From Demequina litorisediminis (GTDB lineage: Bacteria; Actinomycetota; Actinomycetes; Actinomycetales; Demequinaceae): a DNA stretch of 64,000 nt. Below are positions 10,329 to 21,513 of this stretch, piece by piece (positions within the stretch are counted from its first letter, which is position 1; each line of letters starts with the position of its first letter). The stretch covers positions 248,001 through 312,000 of the forward strand of contig NZ_BSUN01000001.1 in NCBI RefSeq assembly GCF_030161615.1, read 5' to 3'. The notes under the pieces were generated by a model. That model saw only the letters and a list, made by a program, of their open reading frames with translations. It ran no database searches and was not told where the DNA came from. Position numbers and translations under genes: made by a program.

Positions 10329-11250
10329 ATGAGACAACGCAGGATGCGGGTGATCGAGAGGATCGTGCGCGATGTCGAGGCCTACGGCCGCCCGGTCCGA
10401 CGTGCAGAGATCACCGCCATGTGCCACCCTCGCACCCTCGACCGAGCCGTGGCCCGGGGTTCCCTCACCCGCCTCGCGCCCGGCCTCTATGCCTCCACGT
10501 CCACGGCCCGCCTGCCCTCCATGCGCATCGCCGCTGCGGCGGCATGGATGCCTTCGCGTGCACACATCGCTGGAGGCGCCGCGCTCCATCTGTGGGGCAT
10601 CGAGGGACACCTCGGCGAGACCGTGAGCATCGGCAGCGCGCCACCCGACAGCGGACCGGCCCCGCGTGGCATGCGCCTATGGAGATCGCGCGCGCTGGTG
10701 CGGACCGACATGGTCGGCGGCATTCGCACGGCGAGCGTCGCGGACGCCTTTATCCAGTGGTGGTGTCTGCGCGCGAGACCGCTGACCGAGGGCCCAGCGC
10801 TCGACATCTTGCGCGATGGCGGCGTGAACGCCCGCCACGCCCAGGCAGCGCTCGCGCGCCACCCGCGGGTCCCCTCGCGCGCGTTGCTGACCCGCCTTCT
10901 CCATGAGTTCGCAGACGGCGTCCATAGCGCCCTTGAGCCTTCGGGCGCGGCGTGACGTATTCGCTGGCAAGAGGTGGGAGCGCTGGGAACGCCAGGGCGC
11001 CGTGACCATAGGAACGCGAACCGTGCGTGTCGACATGCTGCACCGCAAGGCCCGCCTCGCAGTCGAGTTCGACGGAGCACGATTTCACGGCGATGACTCT
11101 CAGCGACGGCGAGATCTCGAACGTGACGCACTACTGGCGGGCGCTGGCTTCACCACGATGCGCTTTACCTGGGAGGACATTGCCCAACGCCCACAATGGT
11201 GCGTGACGCGCGTGCTCGAGGCTCTTCGGGCGCGAGGAGTCACCCCATAG
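10329..11250 (+). CDS. AbiEi-type antitoxin-domain protein with DUF559 endonuclease-like C-terminus
   Basis: 306 aa after correction. The N-terminal part (residues about 1-90) is a winged-helix segment with a GSLTRLAPGLYAS motif typical of AbiEi-like proteins. The C-terminus has VDMLHRKARLAVEFDG..H and RRDLERDALLAGAG, the DUF559 vsr/restriction-endonuclease-like fold. Such proteins are common solitary genes in actinobacteria, and no cognate AbiEii-type toxin lies next to it. An AGCT lesion at about 10937 splits the two domains (ALE|LRARRDVF). Role in defence is inferred. Confidence 0.7.
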
Positions 11251-11321
11251 ATCCCACGCGATCCCACATTTGGCGGACAGCGCAGGCAGCGATGCGGCCC
11301 TGAGCGACGTACCGTAAAGCC

Positions 11322-11981
11322 ATGTCCCGTGTGCTGGTCTACTGCGCCATGTCCCTCGACGGCTTCATCGCCGGGCCGGGCGACGACATCGCCTGGCTCG
11401 AAGCGCCGCGCCCATCGTGGGCTCCGATGGCGCAGTCGCCGTGGGCCGATGCACCCGGCGACGCCGTCGCTTACGAGGACTTCTTCTCCGGCATCGGCGC
11501 GATGCTCATGGGGCGACGGACGTTTGACGTGGTGCACGGCATGGGCGAGTGGTTCTACGGCGACACTCCGGTGCTGGTCGCGACCGGCCGCCCGCTGCCC
11601 ACTGACCGTTCTGTGCCTGCGAGCGTGTCAACGGCATCGGCCCCCATCGCGAACTTGGTCGCTGAGGCTCAGGACGCCGCCGGCGACAAGGATGTCTACC
11701 TCGACGGCGGCTCGCTGATCCGCCAAGCCCTCGACGCGGACCTGATCGACGAGATGATCATCACGATCCACCCCACCGTTCTGGGCGCGGGCCACCCCTC
11801 TTCGCGGGCGCGGAACAGCGTCGCATGGTCACCGTGATGGACGTGAGGCGGTTCGGTGACGGCATGGTGCAGCCTGCGCCTCGCGCCCGCCAGACCTCCG
11901 CGCGATGACGCGCCGCTGCCTGCGGACGGCGGACCCGCGGGGGCCGATGCCTCGGGCGGCGCTACCTTCGGACACGCCTAG
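11322..11981 (+). CDS. RibD C-terminal/dihydrofolate-reductase-like protein
   Basis: 219 aa after correction. MSLDGFIAGPGDDIAWL, MGRRTFDVVHGM and DVYLDGGSLIRQALDADLIDE are the landmarks of the NADPH-dependent RibD/DHFR-like fold, and the substrate is unknown. One missing C near 11796 (CACCCCTC, expected C5) and one AGCT lesion near 11866 (MVQ|LRLAP) must be corrected to reach the TAG at 11981. The last 35 residues are disordered. Confidence 0.7.
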
Positions 11982-12004
11982 CGGCTCTCGCCATCGGCCC
12001 TCGA

Positions 12005-12059
12005 TGGCCAGTTTTGCGGCGTGTCACTGCCCGTCGAGCCGCAAATGCGGCCATTTGCG
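12005..12059 (-). repeat. 55-bp dispersed repeat, copy B
   Basis: Inverted copy of the element at 10156-10210. The hairpin core CGCAAATG-CGGC-CATTTGCG is at 12040-12059, and the TGGCCA end is at 12005-12010. It lies between the RibD-like gene and the convergent dusB. Confidence 0.75.
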
Positions 12060-12119
12060 CCACGAGGAGGAGGCGGCGGAGGCGGAGACAGCCCCGGGGC
12101 GTGCGCCTGGCTCGGGAGG

Positions 12120-13331
12120 CTAGCCTCCTGAGACGCTCAGGCTCCGCTTCGCGCAGACGCAGTTCGAGGTCGGAAGTGATGTCCTGGGTGTCGAGCCACC
12201 CCTCGGGGCACGACGGGCTCTTGGGAGTTCCCTGACGCCCGCGCGGCCCCTCGGCACCCTCACCGGGGTACGGCTGGTCGAGCGGCAGCGCATCGAGCAG
12301 CGCACGCAGGTCACCGAGTGTCTCCACGAGGCCGAGGTTCTTGCGCACCTCTCCCCCACCGGGTAACCCTTGAGATACCAGGCAACATGCTTGCGAATCT
12401 CGCGCATGGCCTTGAGCCATCGTCCCCGAAGAACGGAATCATCAGTTCGCCGTGGCGGTAGATCGTGTCAGCCACCACACGCAGGCCGGGCCGCACGCGA
12501 TCCGCGCGTCCCTCGAATGCGGCCTGGAGGTCGGCGAAGAGCCAGGGGCGTCCCTGGCAGCCGCGACCCACGACGACGCCATCGACTCCGGTCTGCTCGA
12601 CCATGCGCAGCGCGTCCTCGGCCGACCAGATGTCGCCGTTGCCGAGCACGGGCACGGTGGTCACGGCGTCCTTGAGGCGCGCGATCGCCTCCCAGTCGGC
12701 GTGGCCCGAGTAGTAGTCGGCAGCGGTGCGTCCGTGCAGCGCAACCGCCGCGGCCCCCTCCGCCTCGGCCATGCGACCGGCGTCGAGGTAGGTCAGGTGG
12801 TCGTCGTCGACTCCCTTGCGCATCTTCACGGTCACGGGCACGCCGAACGGCTCCGCCTCACGCACGGCGGCGCGCACGATGTCCCTGAACAGGTCCTTCT
12901 TCCACGGCAGCACCGCTCCGCCGCCCTTTTTGGTGACCTTGGGCACCGGGCAGCCGAAGTTCATGTCGATGTGATCGGCGCGGTCCTCAGTGACGAGCAT
13001 CTTCACGGCGGCGCCGATTGTCGACGGGTCAACGCCGTAGAGCCTGCACCGACCGCGGGGTCTCGTCGGGATCGTGGTGGATGATGCGCATCGACTCCTT
13101 GGTGCGCTCCACGAGCGCCCGCGACGTGACCATCTCCGCGACGTAGATGCCGCCCCCGTGCTCGCGGCACAGCCGCCTGAACGCCGCATTGGTGATGCCC
13201 GCCATGGGCGCGAGCACCACGGGGGTCTCGACGGTGATAGGACCGATCTGCAGGGGCGGCAGCACGCGCTGCGCGGGCTCGCCGGAGCCTGAGGCGGAGG
13301 GCGTACGGACGGCCGATGCGGTGGTGGTCAT
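12120..13331 (-). CDS. dusB: tRNA-dihydrouridine synthase
   Basis: FMN-dependent reduction of uridines in tRNA. About 403 aa after correction. VVLAPMAGITNAAFRRLC near residue 45, the DMNFGCPVPKV active-site loop with the catalytic Cys, and VPVLGNGDIW are clear. Frameshifts: AGCT insertions near 12129 and 13041 (SVQ|LYGVDPS), a one-base loss at an inferred AGCT near 12413 (DD..LKAMREIRKHVAWY), and a short C run near 12355 (C5, expected C6). With these the gene ends at the TAG on 12120-12122. The start overlaps the stop of the upstream membrane gene (ATGA), implying translational coupling. Confidence 0.88.
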
Positions 13332-14546
13332 TCCTCCATTGTCGCCGATGCGTCGGCATCGGCTGCGCGACCGTGGTCCTCGGAGTCCGGCTCGTCCCCG
13401 TGGGACTCTCCTTCGATCGCGCCGTCGTAGCCCACCACGAGCGCCGCGATGCCGGTGGTGAGCGGCACCGCGAGCACGAGGCCGATCGACGTGACGAGGG
13501 TGCGCACCACCTCCTCGGCTATCTCTGCGCTGGTCAGCGTGGTCGCGATCGAGTTGTCGTACAGGGTCACGAGCATCAGGGTCGGGAGCGCGGCACCGAC
13601 GTAGGCAAACGCGATGGTGTAGACGGTGGAGGCGATGTGGTCGCGACCGATGCGCATGCCGCGCGAGAACAGCGACCAGCGAGAGATGTCGGGGCGGGCC
13701 GCGCGCAACTCCCACACAGCGGAGGATTGCGTCACGGTGACGTCGTTGAGCACGCCAAGGCCGGCGATGATGATGCCGCACAGCACGAGCCCCTGGAGGT
13801 CAACCGAACGTCCCGCGAGCTCCAGGTGCGTGCCCTCCTCGGACCAGATGCCCGTCAGCCGCGATGCTCCCACGGCCCACCACGCGAGCAGTGCGGTGAT
13901 GAGGAGGCCCGCCAGGGTCCCCAGGTACGCAGTAGTGGTGCGGGCGTTCACGCCGTGCGCCAAGTACAGCAACGCAAAGAGCGCGCCCGAGCCGGTCACC
14001 AGCGCCACCACGAGGGGGCTTTGCCCGTCGAACAGCGCCGGCACCGTGAAGAACACCACGACGCCGAAGGCCCCGAGGAGGCCCAACAGCGCGCCGATGC
14101 CGCGCCAGCGGGCGATCGCGACCACCAGGACCACGTAGACGACGAGCAGGAGCAGCATGGGCGGCCCGCGCTCGAAATCGCCGAAGACGAGTTCGCCGGT
14201 TTCCAGCGACAGCGCGCGCACGCGGTCGCCCTCCTGGTACTCGAACGTCGAGTAACCCGCGTCCTCCAGGACGCGTTCCTCGCCGTCGAGGTCGACCGTC
14301 GCCTGCCCCGTCTCGGGGTCGACGGACTCGACGGTCACGGAGACCCACTCGGCGCCCTCGTAGGACGTGGGCACCGAGCGGAGGAAGTCCCAGGCTCGAC
14401 GGCCAGACGGCGACAGCGCCCGCCACCGTGAGGAACACGATGGCGCCCACCAGCACGGTCAGAACCGTGGTGGTGCGCTCCGATGCCCGGGGAGCGCGCT
14501 CCAGGGAGCCGTCCGCCGCGAAGCCGTGCGAGTGTCCGGCACCCAC
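13328..14546 (-). CDS. YibE/F-family multi-pass membrane protein
   Basis: 405 aa after correction. It has an N-terminal helix (residues about 27-48), an extracytoplasmic beta-rich part (SVTVESVDPETGQATVDLDG) and about seven further helices. NDVTVTQSSAVWEL and GRDHIASTVYTIAFAYVGAALP are the family's conserved blocks. Function unknown, probably transport. One AGCT lesion near 14390 restores SSWDFLRSVPTSYEGAE. The C-terminal tail is acidic. Its stop overlaps the dusB start. Confidence 0.8.
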
Positions 14547-14586
14547 GCTTACGAACCCAGCCCGAGCATCGGCCGCCCGTCAGCCC

Positions 14587-15974
<1,388 letters not shown>

Positions 15975-16062
15975 AGAGTGCTCCTTGGGTGGGATGGTGC
16001 GTCTTGACTGCCGTCAAGTCTATCGGCGGCCGATGCTGGCACCGGCCCATCCCGGGGGCACG

Positions 16063-16092
16063 GAGTGGCGCCGCGCTCTCGCGGCGCCACTC
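16063..16092. terminator. Strong GC hairpin between glyS and the HU-like gene
   Basis: A perfect 13-bp stem GAGTGGCGCCGCG/CGCGGCGCCACTC with loop CTCT, directly after the stop of the ribosomal-protein operon. It lacks a T run. Confidence 0.6.
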
Positions 16093-16107
16093 GGTGGGTC
16101 CGGTCCC

Positions 16108-16407
16108 TCAGGAATGGCGCGGCGAGTCGCCCTTAGCGGCCCTCTTGAGGCCCGCACCGGGGCTCAGACGGACGATGCGCCCTGCCGCGATCTCCATCGC
16201 CTCGCCGGTGCGCGGGTTGCGTCCGGTGCGCGCCGGCCGCTCGACGACCTCCAGACTCAACGTGCCGGTCAGCCGCACGGACTCTCCAACCCCAGCGGCC
16301 TCGACGAGGGCCGCCTCGACTCCCTTGAGGACGGCTTCTGCCGTGGCGGTGTCGACGCCTGCGTGTGCTGCGGCACGCTGGGCGATGTCGGTGCGCTGGA
16401 GGGTCAT
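16108..16407 (-). CDS. HU/IHF-family DNA-binding protein in a zinc-starvation operon
   Basis: 99 aa. [20 protein letters not shown], then [20 protein letters not shown] and [16 protein letters not shown], which is the HU DNA-binding arm with the RNPxTGE signature. It compacts or bends DNA by family knowledge. It is the last gene of a Zur-type operon, and its ATG overlaps the rpmF stop (ATGA), so it is translationally coupled to ribosomal proteins. A normal HU elsewhere in the genome is likely. Confidence 0.85.
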   Translation of the reverse strand: MTLQRTDIAQRAAAHAGVDTATAEAVLKGVEAALVEAAGVGESVRLTGTLSLEVVERPARTGRNPRTGEAMEIAAGRIVRLSPGAGLKRAAKGDSPRHS

Positions 16408-16610
16408 GAATGTCCTTTCATCGGGGCCGATGCCGGGGCAAGATCCGCGACATCGATGAGTCCGCGCCGGGCGGCACGGACAAGGGGGCGGGGCACGCGG
16501 TACTCGGTGCCGTTGATGGTCACGGGCACGAGGTCGACGGCGGTCGTCTTCCACTGGGCGCGTCGGGAACGCGTGCGCGAGCGGGACTTCTTTCGCTTGG
16601 GAACGGCCAT
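16404..16610 (-). CDS. rpmF: 50S ribosomal protein L32, cysteine-free form
   Basis: 68 aa, starting [20 protein letters not shown], the L32 N-terminus. The usual C-terminal CxxC zinc ribbon is absent and no cysteine is present, so this is the zinc-independent paralogue. It belongs to an operon of such replacements behind a Zur box. Its stop overlaps the HU-like start. Confidence 0.88.
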   Translation of the reverse strand: MAVPKRKKSRSRTRSRRAQWKTTAVDLVPVTINGTEYRVPRPLVRAARRGLIDVADLAPASAPMKGHS

Positions 16611-16612
16611 CG

Positions 16613-16735
16613 TTATCCCTGGCGGCCCTTGAAGCGCGGGTTGCGCTTGTTGATCACGTAAGTCTTGCCACGTCGACGCACCACGATGGCGCCCTCCTTC
16701 TTGGCAAGCGAGCGAATGCTGGCTCTCACCTTCAT
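16613..16735 (-). CDS. rpmJ: 50S ribosomal protein L36, cysteine-free form
   Basis: 40 aa: [20 protein letters not shown] and a C-terminus [13 protein letters not shown]. The Cys/His zinc ligands of standard L36 are missing, as in alternative L36. Its ATG overlaps the rpmE2 stop. It would let ribosomes assemble when zinc is scarce. Confidence 0.88.
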   Translation of the reverse strand: MKVRASIRSLAKKEGAIVVRRRGKTYVINKRNPRFKGRQG

Positions 16736-16983
16736 GACTGTCCCTTTCCGTAGCGCCGGCGGAAGCGCTCCACGCGACCGGCGGTGTCCATGACCTTGGC
16801 TTGGCCCGTGTAGAACGGGTGGCTCGCGGCCGAGATCTCGACGTCAATAACGGGGTACTCGTTGCCGTCCTCCCACGTGATCGTCTGGGACGAGGTCGCG
16901 GTGGAGCGCGTGAGGAACGCGAAGTCGGCCGACTTGTCGCGGAACACGATGGGTTCGTAGCGGGGGTGGATGCCCTTCTTCAT
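16732..16983 (-). CDS. rpmE2: 50S ribosomal protein L31, type B (zinc-free)
   Basis: 83 aa. [20 protein letters not shown] and [20 protein letters not shown] are type-B L31 signatures, and the CxxC of type A is missing. In other bacteria this form displaces zinc-bearing L31 under zinc limitation and frees zinc. It begins one base after the rpsN stop. Confidence 0.92.
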   Translation of the reverse strand: MKKGIHPRYEPIVFRDKSADFAFLTRSTATSSQTITWEDGNEYPVIDVEISAASHPFYTGQAKVMDTAGRVERFRRRYGKGQS

Positions 16984-16984
16984 G

Positions 16985-17290
16985 TCACCAACTCGACTTC
17001 GTCACGCCGGGCAGTTCGCCGCGGTGCGCTGCCGCGCGAAACTGCACGCGGGACAGCCCGAACGTGCGCAGATTGCCGCGGGGGCGGCCATCGCTCGCAC
17101 CTCGCTCCCTGAGGCGCGTGGGGCTCGCGTCGCGCGGAAGTGCGTGCAGGGCCTTCATCGCGGCGGCGCGTTCCTCGGGCCAGAGATGAGGATTGACTGA
17201 CGTCTTCTTGAGTTCCCGCCTGCGTTCGGCGTAGCGTGCGACCACCTCCTCGCGCTGCCGGTTGCGGGCGATCTTGGACTTCTTGGCCAT
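16985..17290 (-). CDS. rpsN: 30S ribosomal protein S14, zinc-free type
   Basis: 101 aa, the long form without CxxC motifs: [20 protein letters not shown] at the start and [18 protein letters not shown] at the end. Mycobacterial rpsN2 is the same type and is Zur-controlled. The start overlaps the rpmG stop. Confidence 0.92.
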   Translation of the reverse strand: MAKKSKIARNRQREEVVARYAERRRELKKTSVNPHLWPEERAAAMKALHALPRDASPTRLRERGASDGRPRGNLRTFGLSRVQFRAAAHRGELPGVTKSSW

Positions 17291-17457
17291 TAGCGGGTCT
17301 CCTTGAAATCGACATGGCGACGGATCGCCTTGTCGTACTTGCGGATCACGAGCCGGTCCGGCGTGTTCCGGCGGCTCTTGGTGGTCACGTAGCGCGTCCC
17401 TGTGCCTGCGGTCGACTCGAGCGTGATCTTGTCTCGGATGTCCTTGCCTTTGGCCAT
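17290..17457 (-). CDS. rpmG: 50S ribosomal protein L33, cysteine-free
   Basis: 55 aa: [20 protein letters not shown] and a C-terminus [16 protein letters not shown]. It has no cysteine, so it is the zinc-independent version. The ATG sits inside the rpmB stop overlap (ATGA) once the rpmB homopolymer error is corrected. Confidence 0.92.
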   Translation of the reverse strand: MAKGKDIRDKITLESTAGTGTRYVTTKSRRNTPDRLVIRKYDKAIRRHVDFKETR

Positions 17458-17695
17458 CAGATCCGCTCCCCTTCGCGATCAGCCGCGCGGCGACCGCGTC
17501 GATGCCGTCGCGGTCGATGACCTTGAGGCCCTTCGCGGAGACGTTAAGCATGATCCTGCGTCCCAGTGACGGCACCCAGAAGTGCTTGCGTTGGATGTTG
17601 ACGTTCCACCTGCGGGAGGTGCGTCGATGAGAGTGGGAGATGGTGTTGCCGAAGCTCGGTGTGGCCCCGGTGACCTGGCATCGCTGTCGTGACAT
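17457..17695 (-). CDS. rpmB: 50S ribosomal protein L28
   Basis: 79 aa after correction: [20 protein letters not shown], then [20 protein letters not shown]. Only a single Cys remains of the usual pairs. As written, the frame runs on past its end. One missing G near 17470 (G4, expected G5) restores a normal AKGERI ending at a TGA that overlaps the rpmG ATG. It is the first gene of the zinc-starvation operon, next to the Zur box. An AGCT inside (about 17653) is intact. Confidence 0.9.
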
Positions 17696-17711
17696 GCCGG
17701 CCAACTTAGTA

Positions 17712-17729
17712 ATGAGAATCATTCTCGTC
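17712..17729. promoter_or_regulatory. Zur-box-like palindrome between rpmB and the CobW-like gene
   Basis: GAGAAT-C-ATTCTC (17714-17726) in an AATGAGAATCATTCTCGT context resembles the actinobacterial Zur operator (TGAxAATxATTxTCA). It lies about 20 bp from both divergent starts, so one Zur dimer pair could repress both units in zinc-replete cells. Confidence 0.8.
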
Positions 17730-17747
17730 AAGTGCTACGGTGACGTC

Positions 17748-18826
17748 ATGAACCCCTTCACGATCTCGACCCTGACGACGGTCGACCCCCTCATGCGCGC
17801 CGCTGCGGCGATGCACTTGACCCTCGACCGGCCCGACCTCGTGGTCGTCACGCACGACATCCTCGAGGGCGGAGTGCGACGCACCGTGGCGGACGTCACG
17901 GGCGTCATCGACCAGACGATCACGCCGTTGGAGCACGCCTGCATCTCGTGCGCCATCCGCGAGGACGTCCTACCCACCCTGGTGGGGCTACGCCGCCAAG
18001 GCTCGATGGCAGCACGCCGTGGTTGCCCTTCCCGTCACGGCAGAGCCGGCCCCACTCGTGCGCCTCCTCGACGGCGCGCTGCAATCCGACGGCCAACTCG
18101 CGGGCGCGGAATTCGGGACCGTGGCTGCCGTGGTGGACGCCGCCACCCTCCGCGAGGATGCGTTCAGCGACGACTGGCTCACGGATCGAGGCCTGGGACT
18201 GCGCGATGACGACGACCGCGTGATCGCGGAGGCGCTCGCTCCGATTCTCGCGGCTGCCGACGTGATCGTGTTGGCGGGCCAGACACCCGCCCCCGACGTC
18301 GCGTTCGCCGTCGCCGACCACCTTCGGGGCGACGGCAGCCACGTCGTCTCGGCGGAGCCTCGCCAACGTCACTCCCGCGCTCCTTGACCGGCCCAGGGGT
18401 CGCAGCAGGGACTGCCTCGAGCGCGCGGACCCGCTTCGCACGCCGCGACGCACGCCGCGAGACCGTGCGGGCGTCTGGAGCCTGCGCCTCGAAAGCGACC
18501 GCCCGTTCGACGCGAGCCGCCTGCGCGACAACCTGCACCGCATGGCCGACCACCCCATCCGAGTACGCGGACACTTTTGGGTCGCCTCCCGTCCACACGC
18601 GGCATGCGTGTGGGAAGAGGCTGGAGGCCAACTGAGCGTCGGAGAGGTGGGCACCTGGAGCGGAAGGCCACCGCGGACGTCGCTCATGGTGACGGGAGTG
18701 GGCAATGAGCGAGCGGCGATCGCCGACGCGTTCGCCGCGGCGTTGCACTCCCCCGCCGATCCCGTCGGCGATGACCGGCTCGATGACTGGTTCGGGGTCC
18801 AGACGGACGGCGACGAGGCCGTGTGA
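17748..18826 (+). CDS. CobW/COG0523-like protein, zinc-starvation-linked
   Basis: 358 aa after correction. It has the metal-site region EHACISCAIREDVLP near residue 62 and a CobW C-terminal domain (GVWSLRLESDRPFDASRLR, HFWVASRP). COG0523 proteins are metallochaperone GTPases, but the usual N-terminal GxxGxGKT P loop is not seen here. Frameshifts near 18000 (RRQ|ARWQHAV) and 18358 (SAE|LANVTP) are AGCT lesions. It is divergent from the ribosomal operon across the Zur box. A role in zinc allocation is inferred from context. Confidence 0.8.
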
Positions 18827-18855
18827 GGACTCGCCTTCCCCGCCACCCCCGCTTT

Positions 18856-18870
18856 TGACAATGATTATCA
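18856..18870. promoter_or_regulatory. Zur box upstream of znuA
   Basis: TGACAATGATTATCA closely matches the Zur operator consensus and lies 20 bp before the znuA ATG. A second partial half (TGAGAAT) follows at about 18872-18878. Confidence 0.85.
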
Positions 18871-18890
18871 CTGAGAATAGGCTTGCCTTC

Positions 18891-19844
18891 ATGAAGTTCA
18901 GCACCCCTCTCATCGTCGGCGGCGCCGTCGGCACCCTCCTGCTCGCCGGTTGTTCCGCCGATCCCTCGACCGATGACGCCAGCGGCTCCTCCGACGCCGC
19001 GCTCACGGTCGGCACCTCGTTCTACCCTCTTCAGTTCGTGGCCGAGGCGATCGGTGGAGACGACGTTGAGGTCACCTCCCTCATCGCTGCGGGCGTCGAG
19101 CCGCACGATGCCGAGATGTCGCCCGCCACCGTGCGCTCCATGCAGAACATGGACACCGTCCTCTACCTGTCCGACTTCTCCGCGGCGGTGGACGACGCCA
19201 TCGACACCACCGGCGTCCGCGCCCTCGACGCTCACCACATCATCGACGAGCACGGCGACGCTGAGGCCGAACACGAAGAAGAGACCCACGCGGACGACGA
19301 GTACGCGAGTGAGGACGAGCACGACCACGGCACCCTCGACCCCCATTTCTGGCTCGACCCGACCCTGCTCGCGGAGTACGCGGGCGACGTGGTGGGCGAG
19401 TTCTCGGAGCTCGATCCCGAGAACGCCGACGACTACGGCCGGCGCGCGGGCGAGCTCTTCGAGTCGCTCAGCGCCCTGGATGCCTCGTTCTCCGATGGGC
19501 TCGCCACCTGCGAGCGGCGTGACATCTTCGTGAGCCACGAGGCCTACGGCTACCTGGGCCTGCGGTACGACCTTGCGCAAGAAGGCATGTCGGGCCTCGA
19601 CCCCGAGGCGGAGCCCTCCCCCGCCCGCATCCGTGAGATCCGCGACCTCATCGAGGGTTCCGGCGCGACCACCATCTACACCGAGTCCAAGGTGAGCGCC
19701 GCCGTAGCACAGTCGCTCGCCGACGACATCGGCATCACCACCGCAGTCCTCGATCCGCTCGAGACCATTGCCGACGGCGACGACTACATTTCGGTGATGA
19801 CCCGCAACCTGGACGCTTTGAGGACCGGCCTTGACTGCAGGTGA
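18891..19844 (+). CDS. znuA: Zinc ABC transporter substrate-binding lipoprotein
   Basis: 317 aa. Signal peptide with lipobox LLAGC at residues about 17-21. Cluster 9 binding protein with SLIAAGVEPHDAEMSP, a His/Asp/Glu-rich loop around residues 120-145 (zinc capture), DPHFWLDP, VSHEAYGYLG and IYTESKVS. It captures Zn2+ outside the membrane for ZnuBC. Intact AGCT sites at about 19400 and 19453 are in frame. First gene of znuACB-zur. Confidence 0.93.
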   Translation: MKFSTPLIVGGAVGTLLLAGCSADPSTDDASGSSDAALTVGTSFYPLQFVAEAIGGDDVEVTSLIAAGVEPHDAEMSPATVRSMQNMDTVLYLSDFSAAVDDAIDTTGVRALDAHHIIDEHGDAEAEHEEETHADDEYASEDEHDHGTLDPHFWLDPTLLAEYAGDVVGEFSELDPENADDYGRRAGELFESLSALDASFSDGLATCERRDIFVSHEAYGYLGLRYDLAQEGMSGLDPEAEPSPARIREIRDLIEGSGATTIYTESKVSAAVAQSLADDIGITTAVLDPLETIADGDDYISVMTRNLDALRTGLDCR

Positions 19845-20633
19845 CCCCACCACCCTCCACCACGACGCCCCGCCCGTGCTCACCGCGCGCGGGGTGCGCG
19901 TGCGCCTGGGCGGCCACGAGATCCTCCACGGCGTCGACCTCGACGCCCATCCCGGCGAGGCCGTCGCCATCATGGGAGGCAACGGCTCGGGCAAGTCGAC
20001 GCTGGTGCGTGCACTCGTGGGCGCCCTGCCCATGGCCGCGGGCGACGTCACCATCTTCGATGCGCCGCGCACTCGCGCGAGCGCCCGCCGCATCGGCTAC
20101 GTGCCTCAGCGAGCCTCGGCGGGCGGCGGCGTCTCCGCCACCGCCCGTGAGGTCGTCACCGCTGGACTGCTGGGTGTGGGAAGCCTGCGGCCTCCGCGCG
20201 ACGCGAAGGCCAGGGCGCTGGCGGCCCTCGACGACCTCGGCGTCGCCGATCTGGCCGACCGCGACGTCAGCCGACTCTCCGGCGGCCAGCAGCAGCGTGT
20301 GCTGATCGCACGTGCGCTCGTGCGCGACCCCGACCTCCTCATCCTCGACGAGCCGATGGCGGGCGTCGACGTCCCCAGCCAGGAGGCCCTCGCGGCAGCC
20401 CTCACGGCGCGCCGGGATGCGGGCAAGGCGATCATCCTGGTGCTGCACGAACTCGGTGCGCTTGCGCCACTCGTCCACCACGCCGTGGTGCTTGAGCAGG
20501 GCTGCGTCACCCACATCGGCGAACCCCTCGCGCCCTCGGCGTCCACGCCCTACCCGGCCACGACCATGACCACGCCCACCCCGATGTGCCCGAGCAGGCC
20601 GCGTCGACCTTCGCCTGGGAGGTTCGCCAGTGA
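19831..20633 (+). CDS. znuC: Zinc ABC transporter ATP-binding protein
   Basis: 267 aa after correction. Walker A GGNGSGKSTLV, signature LSGGQQQRVLIARAL, Walker B LLILDEP and switch His (VLHELG) are all present. The only plausible start is TTG 19831, overlapping the znuA end. The C-terminal tail is in another frame (HDHDHAHPDVPEQ). A single missing C near 20540 (CCC, expected CCCC) joins the two and gives a His-rich tail that suits zinc handling. The stop overlaps the znuB GTG (GTGA). Confidence 0.88.
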
Positions 20634-21513
20634 TCGACCTGATGACTGATCCGCTCGTGCAGCGCATGCTGCTCGTCGCCCTGATGGTTGGGGCCACCGC
20701 ACCCATCGTGGGCACCTACCTCGTGCATCGCCGTATGTCGCTGCTGGGCGACGGCATCGGGCATGTGGCGCTCGCCGGCGTCGCCGCCGGATGGCTCGCA
20801 GGATCATGGGCTGACCTTGCCCAGGTGGACACCCTCGCCATTCCCGGCGCGATTCTCTTCGCCGTCGCCGGAGCCGTGGTCATCGAACGCATGCGCGCCC
20901 GTGGCGTCGCGGCGGCCGATGTCATCATGGCGATCATGTTCTACGGAGGCATCGCCTCGGGCGTGCTCCTGATCTCCGTCGCCGGCGGCTCCAACGCCAA
21001 CCTCATGGGCTATCTGTTCGGGTCGATCTCGACCGCCAGTTGGGCCGACGTCTGGGTGACTGTGGGGCTGTCCGCACTCATCCTTGTCATCGGCCTCGGC
21101 CTGCGGTCCGCGCTCTTCGCCGTGACCCACGACCAGGAGTTCGCCTACTCCACAGGCCTTCCCGTTGCGGTGCTCAACATGCTCGTCGCGGTCCTCGCAG
21201 CCTATCACCGTGACCGCAGCGATGCGTGTGGTCGGTGTGCTGCTCGTGAGCGGCCTCATGATCCTGCCGGTGGCGATCGCCCAGGCTCATCACGCGGTCG
21301 TTCACGCGCACCATGGCGATCGCCATGGGCATCGGCGTCGCCCTGTGCCTCACCGGCGTGGGCATCACGTTGTTCTACAACCTCCAGCCCGGCGCACTCA
21401 TCGTGGTACTCGGCGTCATCCTGTACGTCGTGGTCGCCTCAGGCTCCGGCATCGTCAAACGCCGCCGCCACCGCCGCGACCAGGCCCGACTCATGAAAGG
21501 AGCGCCCGCATGA
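20630..21513 (+). CDS. znuB: Zinc ABC transporter permease
   Basis: 293 aa after correction, with seven or eight membrane helices. MLLVALMVGATAPIVGTYLVHR, LLGDGIGHVALAGVA and GVLLVSGLMILPVAIAQL are ABC-3 permease hallmarks. Two AGCT lesions near 21190 (LAA|ITVTAAM) and 21283 (IAQ|LITRSF) split the second half. The stop overlaps the zur start (ATGA). Confidence 0.92.

Noticed and set aside
16985..17731. Long frame running from rpmB through the rpmG-rpsN region
   Set aside because: It results from the missing G in rpmB. The short overlapping ribosomal genes are clear.
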